A stretch of 26,244 nt of DNA, from assembly GCA_958439725.1 (NCBI GenBank), contig CAUBWJ010000031.1, positions 1-26,244 of the forward strand. Reading direction: 5' to 3'. The number at the start of each line of letters is the position of its first letter. Positions within the stretch are counted from its first letter, which is position 1. The stretch comes from an uncultured Muribaculaceae bacterium (GTDB lineage: Bacteria; Bacteroidota; Bacteroidia; Bacteroidales; Muribaculaceae). Below, one piece after another: positions 8,396 through 15,610 of this stretch. The translations under genes were made by a program, and so were the position numbers. Below the pieces are notes generated by a model. That model was not told the DNA's origin, ran no database searches, and was given only the letters and a program-made list of their open reading frames with translations.

Positions 8396-11389
8396 ATGCA
8401 AAGTGTAATCTCATACCTCAGAAAAATCGCAATCGCGGCTCTGATGCTGGCATCGGCATTCGGGGCCAATGCCTACGACGCTTACACCGCCGTCACCTAC
8501 CCGTTCCCCGCTTCGGTCAACGGCTCCAGCCCCGCGTCGCTTAACCTCGACGGCAAATGGCAGTTTAAATTCTCACCCAAAAGCGGCTGGACATCAGTAG
8601 ATGTACCCGGCGAGGCCGCCATGCAAGGCTACGCCGTGCCTCACGACAAGGAGGTTGTCTATCGCAAGAAGTTCCGTCTGCCGCAGTCATTTGCCGGCTC
8701 CCGCACCATACTGCGCTTCAACGGCACCTACAGCTATGCCACCCTCATCATCAACGGAAAATATGTGCGCGAACACCGCGGAGGATTCTCCCGCTGGGAA
8801 ACCGACGTCACCGACTGGGTGAAACCCGGCAAGGAAAACACTATCGAACTGAAACTGGTCGACCCTATCGAGGAAATATCCTATGGCTCCGGCTATGCCC
8901 ATCATCCGATATGCGGCATCCTGCGCAGTGTCGAGCTGTTTGCCGTTCCTGACACTTACATGACCGATCTTCGCGTCGACGCACGGCTTGACACCACCTT
9001 CACCGATGCCCGGCTCAACATTGACTTCAATCTCACCGGAAAACAACCGGCAAAAGCAACAGTGACACTTACAGCACCCGACGGCTCCGTGGTGAACCTC
9101 GGCACAGCGCAGTTGAAACCGGGCCTCAACGAAATAAGTGAAGTCGTTAAGAAACCGCTGAAATGGGATGCCGAACACCCCAATCTTTACACCCTGACCC
9201 TTCAGATAAATCCCGACAACGGGGTTGCTGCATCAACCGTCAGAAAACAGATCGGATTCCGCAACATAGAAATCAAAGGCGACCGCATGCTTGTAAACGG
9301 AATGCCCGTGAAACTGCGCGGTGCCTGCCGTCACGACGTGGATCCCCGCCGCGGACGCTCTACCGACCGCGCCACCGACAGCATCGATGCCGTCCTTTTC
9401 AAGCAGGCCAACATGAACTGGGTGCGCACATCCCACTATCCGCCAACCGAAGACTTCATTGAGTTCTGCGACCGCCTCGGAATCTACATCGAATGCGAGA
9501 CCGCAGCCTGCTTCGTCAATACCCACCGTCAGAAGAACTACGCCCCCGGCGCTTCCCACAACGATTCCACTTTCACCGCCCAATACCTCGGACAGCTCGA
9601 CGAGATGGTAAAGGCCTTCCAGACCCATCCCTCCATTCTGTTCTGGAGCATAGGCAACGAAAGCCAGTTCGGATCAAACTTCCAGAAAAGCTACGACCGC
9701 GTGAAAGCCTACGACACCACACGCCCCGTGATATGGAGCTATCCCGGTTATCAGCCTGAGGGCACCAAACCTATTTACGACATACTCAGCATGCACTACC
9801 CCGGCGTTGACGGCAACCTCTGGCAGGTTGGCAAGCAGACCCGCGGTTTCCAGGGCGAGGGAATCCCCGCACTGTTCGACGAATGGGCACATCCCGCTTG
9901 CTACACTTTCGAGACCCTGCGTAACGACCCCGGTATACGCGAATTCTGGGGAAAATCCCTCGATATGATGTGGGACGGCGTGTACAACGCTCCCGGAGCT
10001 CTCGGAGGTGCCATCTGGGGATATATCGACGATGTTTTCATGCTCCCCGACCCCAAAGCAGGCGAACCTTACTGGATTGAGTTTGCACGCTCCGGAAAAC
10101 CGGTGGACTACACCGGAAAATGCGTAGGCTACGGCGACTGGGGCATAGTCGATATCTGGCGCCGTCCCAAGCCCGAATTCTGGGCCACCAAGAAAGCCTA
10201 TACCCCAGTAAAAGTCCTTGATGCGAGAGCCATCGATGCGGTGCCAGGACAGCCGGTGTATCTTACGGTTATGAACCGCTTTGACCACACCAACCTCAAT
10301 GAGATCAGAGCCTCCGTTTCCCACAAAGGCACCGTCATCCCCGTTGCGATGCCCGACCTCATGCCACACGGGAAAGCCACTCTCGTCATTCCCGGCTCAG
10401 ACTGGCAGCGCGGCGACTCCCTTCACCTGACTTTCACCACCGCCACAGGCCGTGACACTATCGACAGCTACCTTTTCACCATAGGTGACATCAAGGCCGA
10501 GATACCCGGCCCTGCCTCCGCCGGCACATCGCTGAGCGTCAGCGACAGCGGGAACAGCCTCACCATCACCGGCGACGGTTTCACTATACCGTTCAGCAAA
10601 TCCACCGGACTGATAACCAACGCAACAGTAAATGGAATCCCGGCAATTGCAAGCGGCCCCTATTTCAACGGTTACGTCAACCTCAATCACCTCTCGGGAG
10701 CTGAGGTACGCAAGATCGCCGACCATGTGGTAGTGAATCCTGACCAGTGGAAACTCACATCGCTGACACATCATCGCAATGGAGCCGACATCATTGTTGA
10801 CCTCAAGGGCACCTACGGCGATGTAAGCGTAACTTTCAACATCCTCATCACCCCTCAGGGCGAATTGATCACCACCTATAACGTTGACGGTCTCCCCAAC
10901 GGCTTCCTCCGCGAAGAGGGACTCATGTTCCGCCTCCCCGATTCCTACAATCAGCTCTCGTGGCAGCGTCGCGGCTACTGGGACGACTATCCTGCCGATG
11001 CGATGTCAGGAAACAAGGGAAGCGTCAGCCTCTTCAATTCCAAGGTTGTGCGCTACGGCGAGGAACCCCGTCAGGCATGGCGCGACGACACCCACGACTA
11101 CTTCTATTGGGCTGACCGCGGCGCCAACTGTGACCGCCCCCTCACGATGGCCGCAAAGGCAATGAAAGAGGACATCGAGATTTACACTCTTTCGGGAGCC
11201 TGCAATCTTTCGGTAATATCTCCCAAAGCCGACGTTGCCTGCCGCCTCGCAACAGCCTCCGACAATTCCATTTCGCTCTATGCCGACAACCGCTGGGATT
11301 ACCCAGAAATAGCCTGGGGCAACTACTGCAAGACCCTCGAGGCCCTTCCCTGCCACGGAAGCATACGCCTGCTGCTCGGTCACAAATAA
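8396..11389 (+). CDS. Exported GH2 enzyme, beta-galactosidase type
   Basis: A 997-residue exported glycoside hydrolase. The ATG at 8396 is chosen because it gives a clean signal peptide (MQSVISYLRK, a hydrophobic stretch, ANA-YD near residue 26) and because the likely -7 box overlaps the upstream ATG at 8366. Domains in order: a GH2 jelly roll (about 45-185, with LDGKWQFKFSP and GTYSYATLIINGKYVREHRGGF), an Ig-like domain, and a TIM barrel from about 295. The predicted acid/base is Glu422 (in WSIGNESQFG) and the nucleophile Glu496 (in LFDEWAHP). From about residue 700 there is a large beta-rich region, with TGLITNATVNGIPAIASGPYF, similar to the small-chain domain of LacZ-type enzymes. Galactosidase is the best guess; GH2 enzymes with this layout can have other specificities. 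A terminator follows. Confidence 0.88.
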   Translation: MQSVISYLRKIAIAALMLASAFGANAYDAYTAVTYPFPASVNGSSPASLNLDGKWQFKFSPKSGWTSVDVPGEAAMQGYAVPHDKEVVYRKKFRLPQSFAGSRTILRFNGTYSYATLIINGKYVREHRGGFSRWETDVTDWVKPGKENTIELKLVDPIEEISYGSGYAHHPICGILRSVELFAVPDTYMTDLRVDARLDTTFTDARLNIDFNLTGKQPAKATVTLTAPDGSVVNLGTAQLKPGLNEISEVVKKPLKWDAEHPNLYTLTLQINPDNGVAASTVRKQIGFRNIEIKGDRMLVNGMPVKLRGACRHDVDPRRGRSTDRATDSIDAVLFKQANMNWVRTSHYPPTEDFIEFCDRLGIYIECETAACFVNTHRQKNYAPGASHNDSTFTAQYLGQLDEMVKAFQTHPSILFWSIGNESQFGSNFQKSYDRVKAYDTTRPVIWSYPGYQPEGTKPIYDILSMHYPGVDGNLWQVGKQTRGFQGEGIPALFDEWAHPACYTFETLRNDPGIREFWGKSLDMMWDGVYNAPGALGGAIWGYIDDVFMLPDPKAGEPYWIEFARSGKPVDYTGKCVGYGDWGIVDIWRRPKPEFWATKKAYTPVKVLDARAIDAVPGQPVYLTVMNRFDHTNLNEIRASVSHKGTVIPVAMPDLMPHGKATLVIPGSDWQRGDSLHLTFTTATGRDTIDSYLFTIGDIKAEIPGPASAGTSLSVSDSGNSLTITGDGFTIPFSKSTGLITNATVNGIPAIASGPYFNGYVNLNHLSGAEVRKIADHVVVNPDQWKLTSLTHHRNGADIIVDLKGTYGDVSVTFNILITPQGELITTYNVDGLPNGFLREEGLMFRLPDSYNQLSWQRRGYWDDYPADAMSGNKGSVSLFNSKVVRYGEEPRQAWRDDTHDYFYWADRGANCDRPLTMAAKAMKEDIEIYTLSGACNLSVISPKADVACRLATASDNSISLYADNRWDYPEIAWGNYCKTLEALPCHGSIRLLLGHK

Positions 11390-11450
11390 CCGTCAGGCAC
11401 TCTCGCCAGGACATCATTTCATGATTTGACTTTTTTGACAATCCTACCCT

Positions 11451-11490
11451 CAATTGCGGGACATATACCAATGTTCCCGCAATTGTTTTT
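11451..11490 (+). terminator. Rho-independent terminator after the GH2 gene
   Basis: CAATTGCGGGA (11451-11461) pairs perfectly with TCCCGCAATTG (11475-11485), with a few more pairs possible across a bulge (ACAT/ATGT), and is followed by TTTTT (11486-11490). It ends the rightward unit about 60 bases after the GH2 stop. Confidence 0.85.
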
Positions 11491-11546
11491 CATTTAACTT
11501 TCCCGTTCCTGCTTATGGTAATCCCGGGTATCATTAATTTATTTTG

Positions 11547-11554
11547 TATTTTTG
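11547..11554 (+). promoter_or_regulatory. Candidate -7 box of the second AraC-family gene
   Basis: TATTTTTG fits TAnnTTTG and lies about 118 bases before the ATG at 11672. No TTTG at the proper -33 spacing was found. The rest of the 11491-11671 gap is AT-rich spacer with nothing else recognised. Confidence 0.4.
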
Positions 11555-11671
11555 TGATGCTATGTAGCTTGTAAGCGTAACTAAAACGGCTTTGGTCAAG
11601 CTGAATGCTACCGGTAAGACTGCCTCTGTGTCCATATCCTTATTCCTCTTTTCTTATTTATTGAAAATTGA

Positions 11672-12535
11672 ATGTCTGTTTTTGAGCCAATTCCCTCTAT
11701 TCTTACTCTTAACGTAGGGCTGGCACGTCATAACGCCGACTGGAACTATAACGATGTGAACAGTCCTTTCACGCGGATATACTATGTGACGAAGGGCTCC
11801 GGAATACTCGTCACTCCAAATGGCCGATTCAACCTGCGCGAAGGGAAAATGTACATTGTGCCCGCTTTCATGACTCATTCCGACATCTGCCACGGTGTAT
11901 TCGAGCACTATTATGCACATATCTATGAAGACATGTCAACAGGGCAGAGCACTCTCGACAGTCTGGAGTTTCCCACCGAAATAGACGGAACGGACTACGA
12001 CCTGTATCTGTTCCGTCTGGTATGTGAGCACAACGAATTGATGCGCCTGAAATACTCCAACCCCAAACTCTACGACAATAATAAATCCCTGATAGAAAGC
12101 ATCCGGTTCAATAGCGAGCGTCTGCTTTACGACCGCATGGAGACACAAGGAATCATATTTCAGCTGTTATCCAGATTTATTAGATATGCCAAGCCGAAAT
12201 ACTATTCCACCGACCAGCGAATCAGGCAGGCCATTCACCATATCAACACCAACATCTCCGAATCATTCGTTCTTGGCGAACTGGCTGAGCACGCCTGCAT
12301 GTCGGTTGACCATTTCATTCGCAAATTCAGAAAAGAAATCGGTTGCACGCCCGCGCAATATATAATCCAACGTAAAATCACGAAGGCCCAGATATTGCTG
12401 GCGTCAACCGATTTGCCAATCAAGGATGTGGCTTCTTCGATAGGTTGTTATGATTTCTCGTACTTCTCCCGTCTGTTCAAAAAGCACACATCCCTGACAC
12501 CCCTTAAATATCGAAACTCTTTTAACCCTGAATGA
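11672..12535 (+). CDS. AraC-family transcriptional regulator
   Basis: A 287-residue regulator. The N-terminal part (about 30-90) looks like a degenerate cupin (TRIYYVTKGSGILVTPNGRFNLREGKMYIVPAFMTHS). A helical linker follows, then the AraC-type DNA-binding domain at about 183-284. The first helix-turn-helix is near 198-220 (FVLGELAEHACMSVDHFIRKF) and the second near 249-271 (PIKDVASSIGCYDFSYFSRLF), ending in the conserved TPLKYRNSF. It shares only the fold with the AraC protein at 7458. Its codons are visibly more AT-ending than those of the upstream GH2 gene. It converges on the leftward phosphatase unit with an 11-base gap and may regulate that unit; this is inference from position. Confidence 0.9.
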   Translation: MSVFEPIPSILTLNVGLARHNADWNYNDVNSPFTRIYYVTKGSGILVTPNGRFNLREGKMYIVPAFMTHSDICHGVFEHYYAHIYEDMSTGQSTLDSLEFPTEIDGTDYDLYLFRLVCEHNELMRLKYSNPKLYDNNKSLIESIRFNSERLLYDRMETQGIIFQLLSRFIRYAKPKYYSTDQRIRQAIHHINTNISESFVLGELAEHACMSVDHFIRKFRKEIGCTPAQYIIQRKITKAQILLASTDLPIKDVASSIGCYDFSYFSRLFKKHTSLTPLKYRNSFNPE

Positions 12536-12546
12536 ACCGGATTTCT

Positions 12547-13509
12547 TCACTTGAATATCGACTGCGCCACCTCTCCCGTCCAGAATGAGGGACGGTCCAC
12601 CCCAAAAAGATACAGCACGGTCGGAGCGGTATTGACGGTGTTGTTTGCATCCTCTATAACGAAGTTACTGCGTATCCCCTTCCCTTTTATTCCCCAGGGC
12701 ACAATCATTTCGTCAGGCGTCATACCTCCATGGCCGTAATTAATGCCACCGTGATCGGTAATGAACATTATATGGGTATCATCATAAATCCCTTCTTCCC
12801 GCATCCGCCCGAGCAGTTTGCCGATATTGACGTCGGCTTCCTCTATGGATGATATATATTCCGGCGACATCCACTTGTATTTATGTCCGGCATGGTCCGT
12901 ATGAACCGAATAGAGGAATACCAGAGTAGGGTTCTCACGGTTCGACATCATGAACTTGAAAGCCTTGTCGTAGTTTTCACGGTAATCATCGTTGTCTTCA
13001 AACGAAACCTCGTCGATATACCGCTGGTTATACGGATTTATCAGCTCCGGCCAATTGTAATAAAACGCGGTTTTCACACCCGGCACCGAGTCCTTAAGAA
13101 CCTTGAATACCGTTGGATAGTAACCGTCGGAATCAGTCACAATAGCATCAAGCGCATGATTCTTGTCGCGTAGCCAGCCGTTGTTGTCCACGCCGTGCTG
13201 CTCCGGACCGCTGCCGCTTAGGTGGCTTATCCAATTGGGTTGCGTCATAGAAGGCATCACCACACGGGTTTTCAACGAAAGCGCTCCTTCAGCAAGCAGT
13301 TTGTCGAGGTTTGGAGTGGCAGCCTGCTTGAATCCGTCAACACTGATTCCATCAAGAGCAATCAGGAGCACCCTGTTAGTTCTTTTTTTCAGTTTTCCGG
13401 ATTTCTTTACGCCCGCGGCTAAAAGAGGCTGCGGAGCAACGGTTGCCAGTGCGGCCAGACCCAGACACCCCAGTCCTTTCTTAAAAAAATCTCTTCGTGA
13501 TTCGTTCAT
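12547..13509 (-). CDS. Tat-exported alkaline-phosphatase-superfamily phosphodiesterase/phosphatase
   Basis: A 320-residue metal-dependent phosphoesterase of the nucleotide pyrophosphatase/phosphodiesterase type. The N-terminus carries a twin-arginine motif (SRRDFFKKG, residues 4-11) and a hydrophobic stretch ending near LLAAG, so it is probably exported folded. Likely metal ligands and nucleophile are Asp53 (in LLIALDGIS), Thr89 (in MPSMTQPNW, the attacked residue), Asp205 and His209 (in HTDHAGH), and Asp252 and His253 (in TDHGG). It is short for the family and lacks large inserts. It is translated 4 bases after the beta-propeller gene stop, so the two form one unit. The substrate is unknown; the neighbour suggests a phosphorylated or phosphodiester-linked glycan, but this is a guess. 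Confidence 0.85.
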   Translation of the reverse strand: MNESRRDFFKKGLGCLGLAALATVAPQPLLAAGVKKSGKLKKRTNRVLLIALDGISVDGFKQAATPNLDKLLAEGALSLKTRVVMPSMTQPNWISHLSGSGPEQHGVDNNGWLRDKNHALDAIVTDSDGYYPTVFKVLKDSVPGVKTAFYYNWPELINPYNQRYIDEVSFEDNDDYRENYDKAFKFMMSNRENPTLVFLYSVHTDHAGHKYKWMSPEYISSIEEADVNIGKLLGRMREEGIYDDTHIMFITDHGGINYGHGGMTPDEMIVPWGIKGKGIRSNFVIEDANNTVNTAPTVLYLFGVDRPSFWTGEVAQSIFK

Positions 13510-13513
13510 GAAA

Positions 13514-15139
13514 TTATTTTGATTTATCAGTTTCGGAAAATTTGTTTAATGTTGTCTTACCATCCGTGCCTACAAACCTCACCTCCACGATCTCGTCTGT
13601 TGCCGTAGCCTTAATTTCGAGCATCCGGCTCTCGTAGGGCGAGAGCGACGGCACAATGCACTCACCTGCTTTTCCATCTTTGCCGTAGACTTGCAATACC
13701 ACATTCGGCTTCGACGGGGATAGCCCGTAATTAGCCACTTCTACGGTCAGGTTACCGGTAGCGTCCGACACAACTGGACGCCGTGCCGACAGGATTGCCG
13801 GGCTGTAATCAACCCAGGGCACACGTACATAACCATATATCATCTCCCCGTCATTATCACGTCCTATCACCTTTGGGGCAAAATCGTCGGCTCTTACAAA
13901 ATCTCCTTTTCCGCTGAATTCCACTATCAGGTCGTTGCCGTCGGAATAACTCTTGGCCGCTCTGAACCCTCTGCCGAAATTAACATTTTCGTGAGAGCCG
14001 AATACAAGACTTTTCACATCCACGTTCTCACAAGGGCTAAAATCTTTCTCGGCTTTGATTCGTACTTTGAACTTCTTGTTTTTCCTGTCAAGAGGGGAAG
14101 CTCCGATAACTTCCATACGCATCCCCTTCTTCAATGGTATAAACAGATTCTTGGAGCTATGTCGGTCGGATGGTTTATCTTCATTCTTAAGAGTATCAAT
14201 CACCGCAAAATTGGCATATTCGGGGCGTCCGAATTCATCGCGAAACACCTTCATCCGTTCAAACTTGAACCAGTTCTCAACGCTGCCGTCTGAGTGCACG
14301 GCAATACCGGGGGCGTATGCTTCGCCTTCCTCCACCACCCAGTTTACACCGTCGAGCGAACGCTCATAAAAAGCGATACGGCCGAGCCAGTCGTTCACAA
14401 TCAGATGATACTGCAATTCATCACGCCATACCACTGGGTCTTCAAACTCCCCTTTCACCGGCGGATAGATTCGTTCGTGGGTAAGCTGCATATACGGAGA
14501 AAGGCCATCCTCGCTTACCCATACTCCGCCGCCACGACATACCATCAGCTGTGAACCGTCGGGACGAGCAGTAAAAGTCAGGTTTGACAGGCCCTCTATA
14601 ATCTTCCGGTCGCGGGTATCGAAATCAAATCTCTTGTGCAGCCATACGAGGTCATTTTCATTGTCGGAAATATAATAGCTTCCTATCACATATACCACTA
14701 TTCTACCGTCTTTTAGGCGGAACGCCTCGGGATTGTGTCCCGGTCCTATAGTATTGACTATGGAATAAGGTCCCTGCACACGCTCTGAAACTGCGTGAAA
14801 CACTGTAGACTGCGGCCAATAATGGTGTCCGCCGGGCGAATTTTCGGGCCAACCGCACACAAAAAGATGGAAACGCCCATCTTTCCCTTTCAGCACGTTA
14901 CCGCCCCAGAACGAAATGTCAGGCCGTTCTATGCCGTTGTCCACGTATCGCCCCTTTACTGAATCCGTGCCCCACACGCCGATTTCAGTCTTACCCTCAG
15001 GCATAGACATGAAGCAGTCCATAAACCGTCCGCCTTCAATCAGGCTGTCCCATTCGGCCGGGCGTGTCCGTTCCACAATCTGCGCATTGCAAGCCAGAAA
15101 TGTAGTCAAAAGCGCTGCTCCTAAAATATTTCTCACCAT
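13514..15139 (-). CDS. Exported beta-propeller protein, possible glycoside hydrolase
   Basis: A 541-residue protein if it starts at 15139. That start gives a signal peptide (MVRNILGAALLTTFLACNAQ) and an untranslated leader of about 50 bases after the likely promoter; the in-frame ATG at 15187 would fall almost at the transcription start and puts a charged extension before the signal. The next about 350 residues look like a five-bladed propeller as in GH43, GH32 and GH117-type enzymes: repeated strand pairs such as KDGRFHLFVCGW, KDGRIVVYVIGSYY and EDPVVWRDELQYHLIVNDW, each with acidic residues at blade starts. The last about 150 residues form a beta-sandwich-like tail. I cannot name the family or substrate. 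It is the first gene of a unit with the phosphatase. Confidence 0.75.
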   Translation of the reverse strand: MVRNILGAALLTTFLACNAQIVERTRPAEWDSLIEGGRFMDCFMSMPEGKTEIGVWGTDSVKGRYVDNGIERPDISFWGGNVLKGKDGRFHLFVCGWPENSPGGHHYWPQSTVFHAVSERVQGPYSIVNTIGPGHNPEAFRLKDGRIVVYVIGSYYISDNENDLVWLHKRFDFDTRDRKIIEGLSNLTFTARPDGSQLMVCRGGGVWVSEDGLSPYMQLTHERIYPPVKGEFEDPVVWRDELQYHLIVNDWLGRIAFYERSLDGVNWVVEEGEAYAPGIAVHSDGSVENWFKFERMKVFRDEFGRPEYANFAVIDTLKNEDKPSDRHSSKNLFIPLKKGMRMEVIGASPLDRKNKKFKVRIKAEKDFSPCENVDVKSLVFGSHENVNFGRGFRAAKSYSDGNDLIVEFSGKGDFVRADDFAPKVIGRDNDGEMIYGYVRVPWVDYSPAILSARRPVVSDATGNLTVEVANYGLSPSKPNVVLQVYGKDGKAGECIVPSLSPYESRMLEIKATATDEIVEVRFVGTDGKTTLNKFSETDKSK

Positions 15140-15198
15140 AACTATTAAAGATTGCTCAATGGATATAACCTCTAAGTAATTTCTCAAATTATATATGG

Positions 15199-15206
15199 CA
15201 AAGTTA
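15199..15206 (-). promoter_or_regulatory. Candidate -7 box of the beta-propeller/phosphatase unit
   Basis: On the minus strand TAACTTTG (15206-15199) matches TAnnTTTG, 60 bases upstream of the chosen start at 15139. No well-spaced TTTG -33 box is present; the best TTG is 24 bases away. This position supports the downstream ATG as the real start. Confidence 0.5.
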
Positions 15207-15307
15207 GGCGGTTTCTTATGGTTTGGAATTCAATATTCCGTCATACAATAGGACAAAATCGACACTTACCGTTTCATCCGCCATTTTCATATCCGGTGAA
15301 GCCCGGT

Positions 15308-15345
15308 AAAATGTAGCAAAATGTAAGCAAATGTGAAGCAAATGT
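15308..15345. repeat. Helically phased tandem repeat upstream of the aromatic operon promoter
   Basis: The word AATGT recurs with ATG at 15311, 15321, 15331 and 15342 (period 10, 10, 11), in three and a half imperfect copies of AATGTRAGCA. It lies 17 bases upstream of the -33 box of the phe operon and between two divergent promoters. The spacing of about one helical turn suggests a protein-binding or bending site, but no regulator is identified. Confidence 0.6.
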
Positions 15346-15362
15346 ATATTTCTGAAATAAAA

Positions 15363-15393
15363 TTTGGAATCAATGAAAAAATTATTACCTTTG
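15363..15393 (+). promoter_or_regulatory. Promoter of the Phe/Tyr biosynthesis operon
   Basis: TTTG (15363-15366), 19 bases, then TACCTTTG (15386-15393): a full match to the Bacteroidota promoter consensus. Transcription should begin near 15400, leaving a leader of about 210 bases before the first structural gene, long enough to hold a leader peptide and an attenuator. Confidence 0.8.
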
Positions 15394-15446
15394 CCTCGTT
15401 GACCGATGTAAAACATGACATTTTGCTATGACGGCAACTGAACAAT

Positions 15447-15503
15447 ATGAAGACTAACCGATTTTACGCATACTTTTTTGGTTATTTTATTCCACACGAA
15501 TAG
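15447..15503 (+). CDS. Phe/Tyr-rich leader peptide (18 aa)
   Basis: A short ORF encoding MKTNRFYAYFFGYFIPHE, ending in TAG. Seven of the nine residues 6-14 are Phe or Tyr (four Phe, three Tyr). It starts about 47 bases after the predicted transcription start and ends 107 bases before the operon's first gene, a prephenate dehydratase. In known attenuators, such as the PheL leader of enterobacteria, the peptide is rich in the amino acid whose pathway is controlled; here both end products of the downstream operon are represented. There is no strong Shine-Dalgarno site, which is usual for Bacteroidota. The function is inferred from composition, place and the hairpin that follows. Chance is unlikely, because the ORF's codons match the exact pathway of the operon. 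Confidence 0.8.
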   Translation: MKTNRFYAYFFGYFIPHE

Positions 15504-15512
15504 AAGCGGGCC
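15504..15512 (+). promoter_or_regulatory. Candidate antiterminator strand (copy of terminator 3' arm)
   Basis: AAGCGGGCC directly after the leader stop differs at one base from AAGCGGGTC (15587-15595), the 3' arm of the hairpin before pheA. GCGGG (15506-15510) can therefore pair with CCCGC (15570-15574), the 5' arm, and exclude the hairpin. A further helix between the leader ORF (15459-15469) and 15516-15526 (nine of eleven pairs) could compete while the ribosome is not stalled. Energies were not calculated. Confidence 0.55.
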
Positions 15513-15566
15513 ATCGCGCACAATCGAAAGTCAAAAACAATAAGAATACTCATCATTGAAACCGAC

Positions 15567-15604
15567 TGACCCGCCTGCCTCACGGCAAGCGGGTCAAATA
15601 TTTT
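15567..15604 (+). terminator. Candidate attenuator hairpin before pheA
   Basis: TGACCCGC (15567-15574) pairs with GCGGGTCA (15589-15596). After a one-by-one mismatch an inner TGCC/GGCA stem is closed by the loop TCAC. The tract that follows, AATATTTT (15597-15604), is only moderately U-rich, so termination may be partial or factor-assisted. The hairpin ends 14 bases before the pheA ATG and could also hide the ribosome landing site. Its 3' arm is copied right after the leader peptide stop. Confidence 0.7.
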
Positions 15605-15610
15605 CTGCCA

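Noticed and set aside
15140..15187. N-terminal extension of the beta-propeller protein
   Set aside because: It would put 16 residues before the signal peptide and start only a few bases from the predicted transcription start.
15216..15416. Leftward 66-codon frame in the region between the divergent promoters
   Set aside because: It covers the tandem repeat and the aromatic operon promoter, and its product has no recognisable features.
15428..15457. Short ORF MTATEQYED overlapping the start of the Phe/Tyr leader peptide
   Set aside because: It has no notable composition and overlaps the better candidate in another frame; an effect on leader translation is possible but unsupported.
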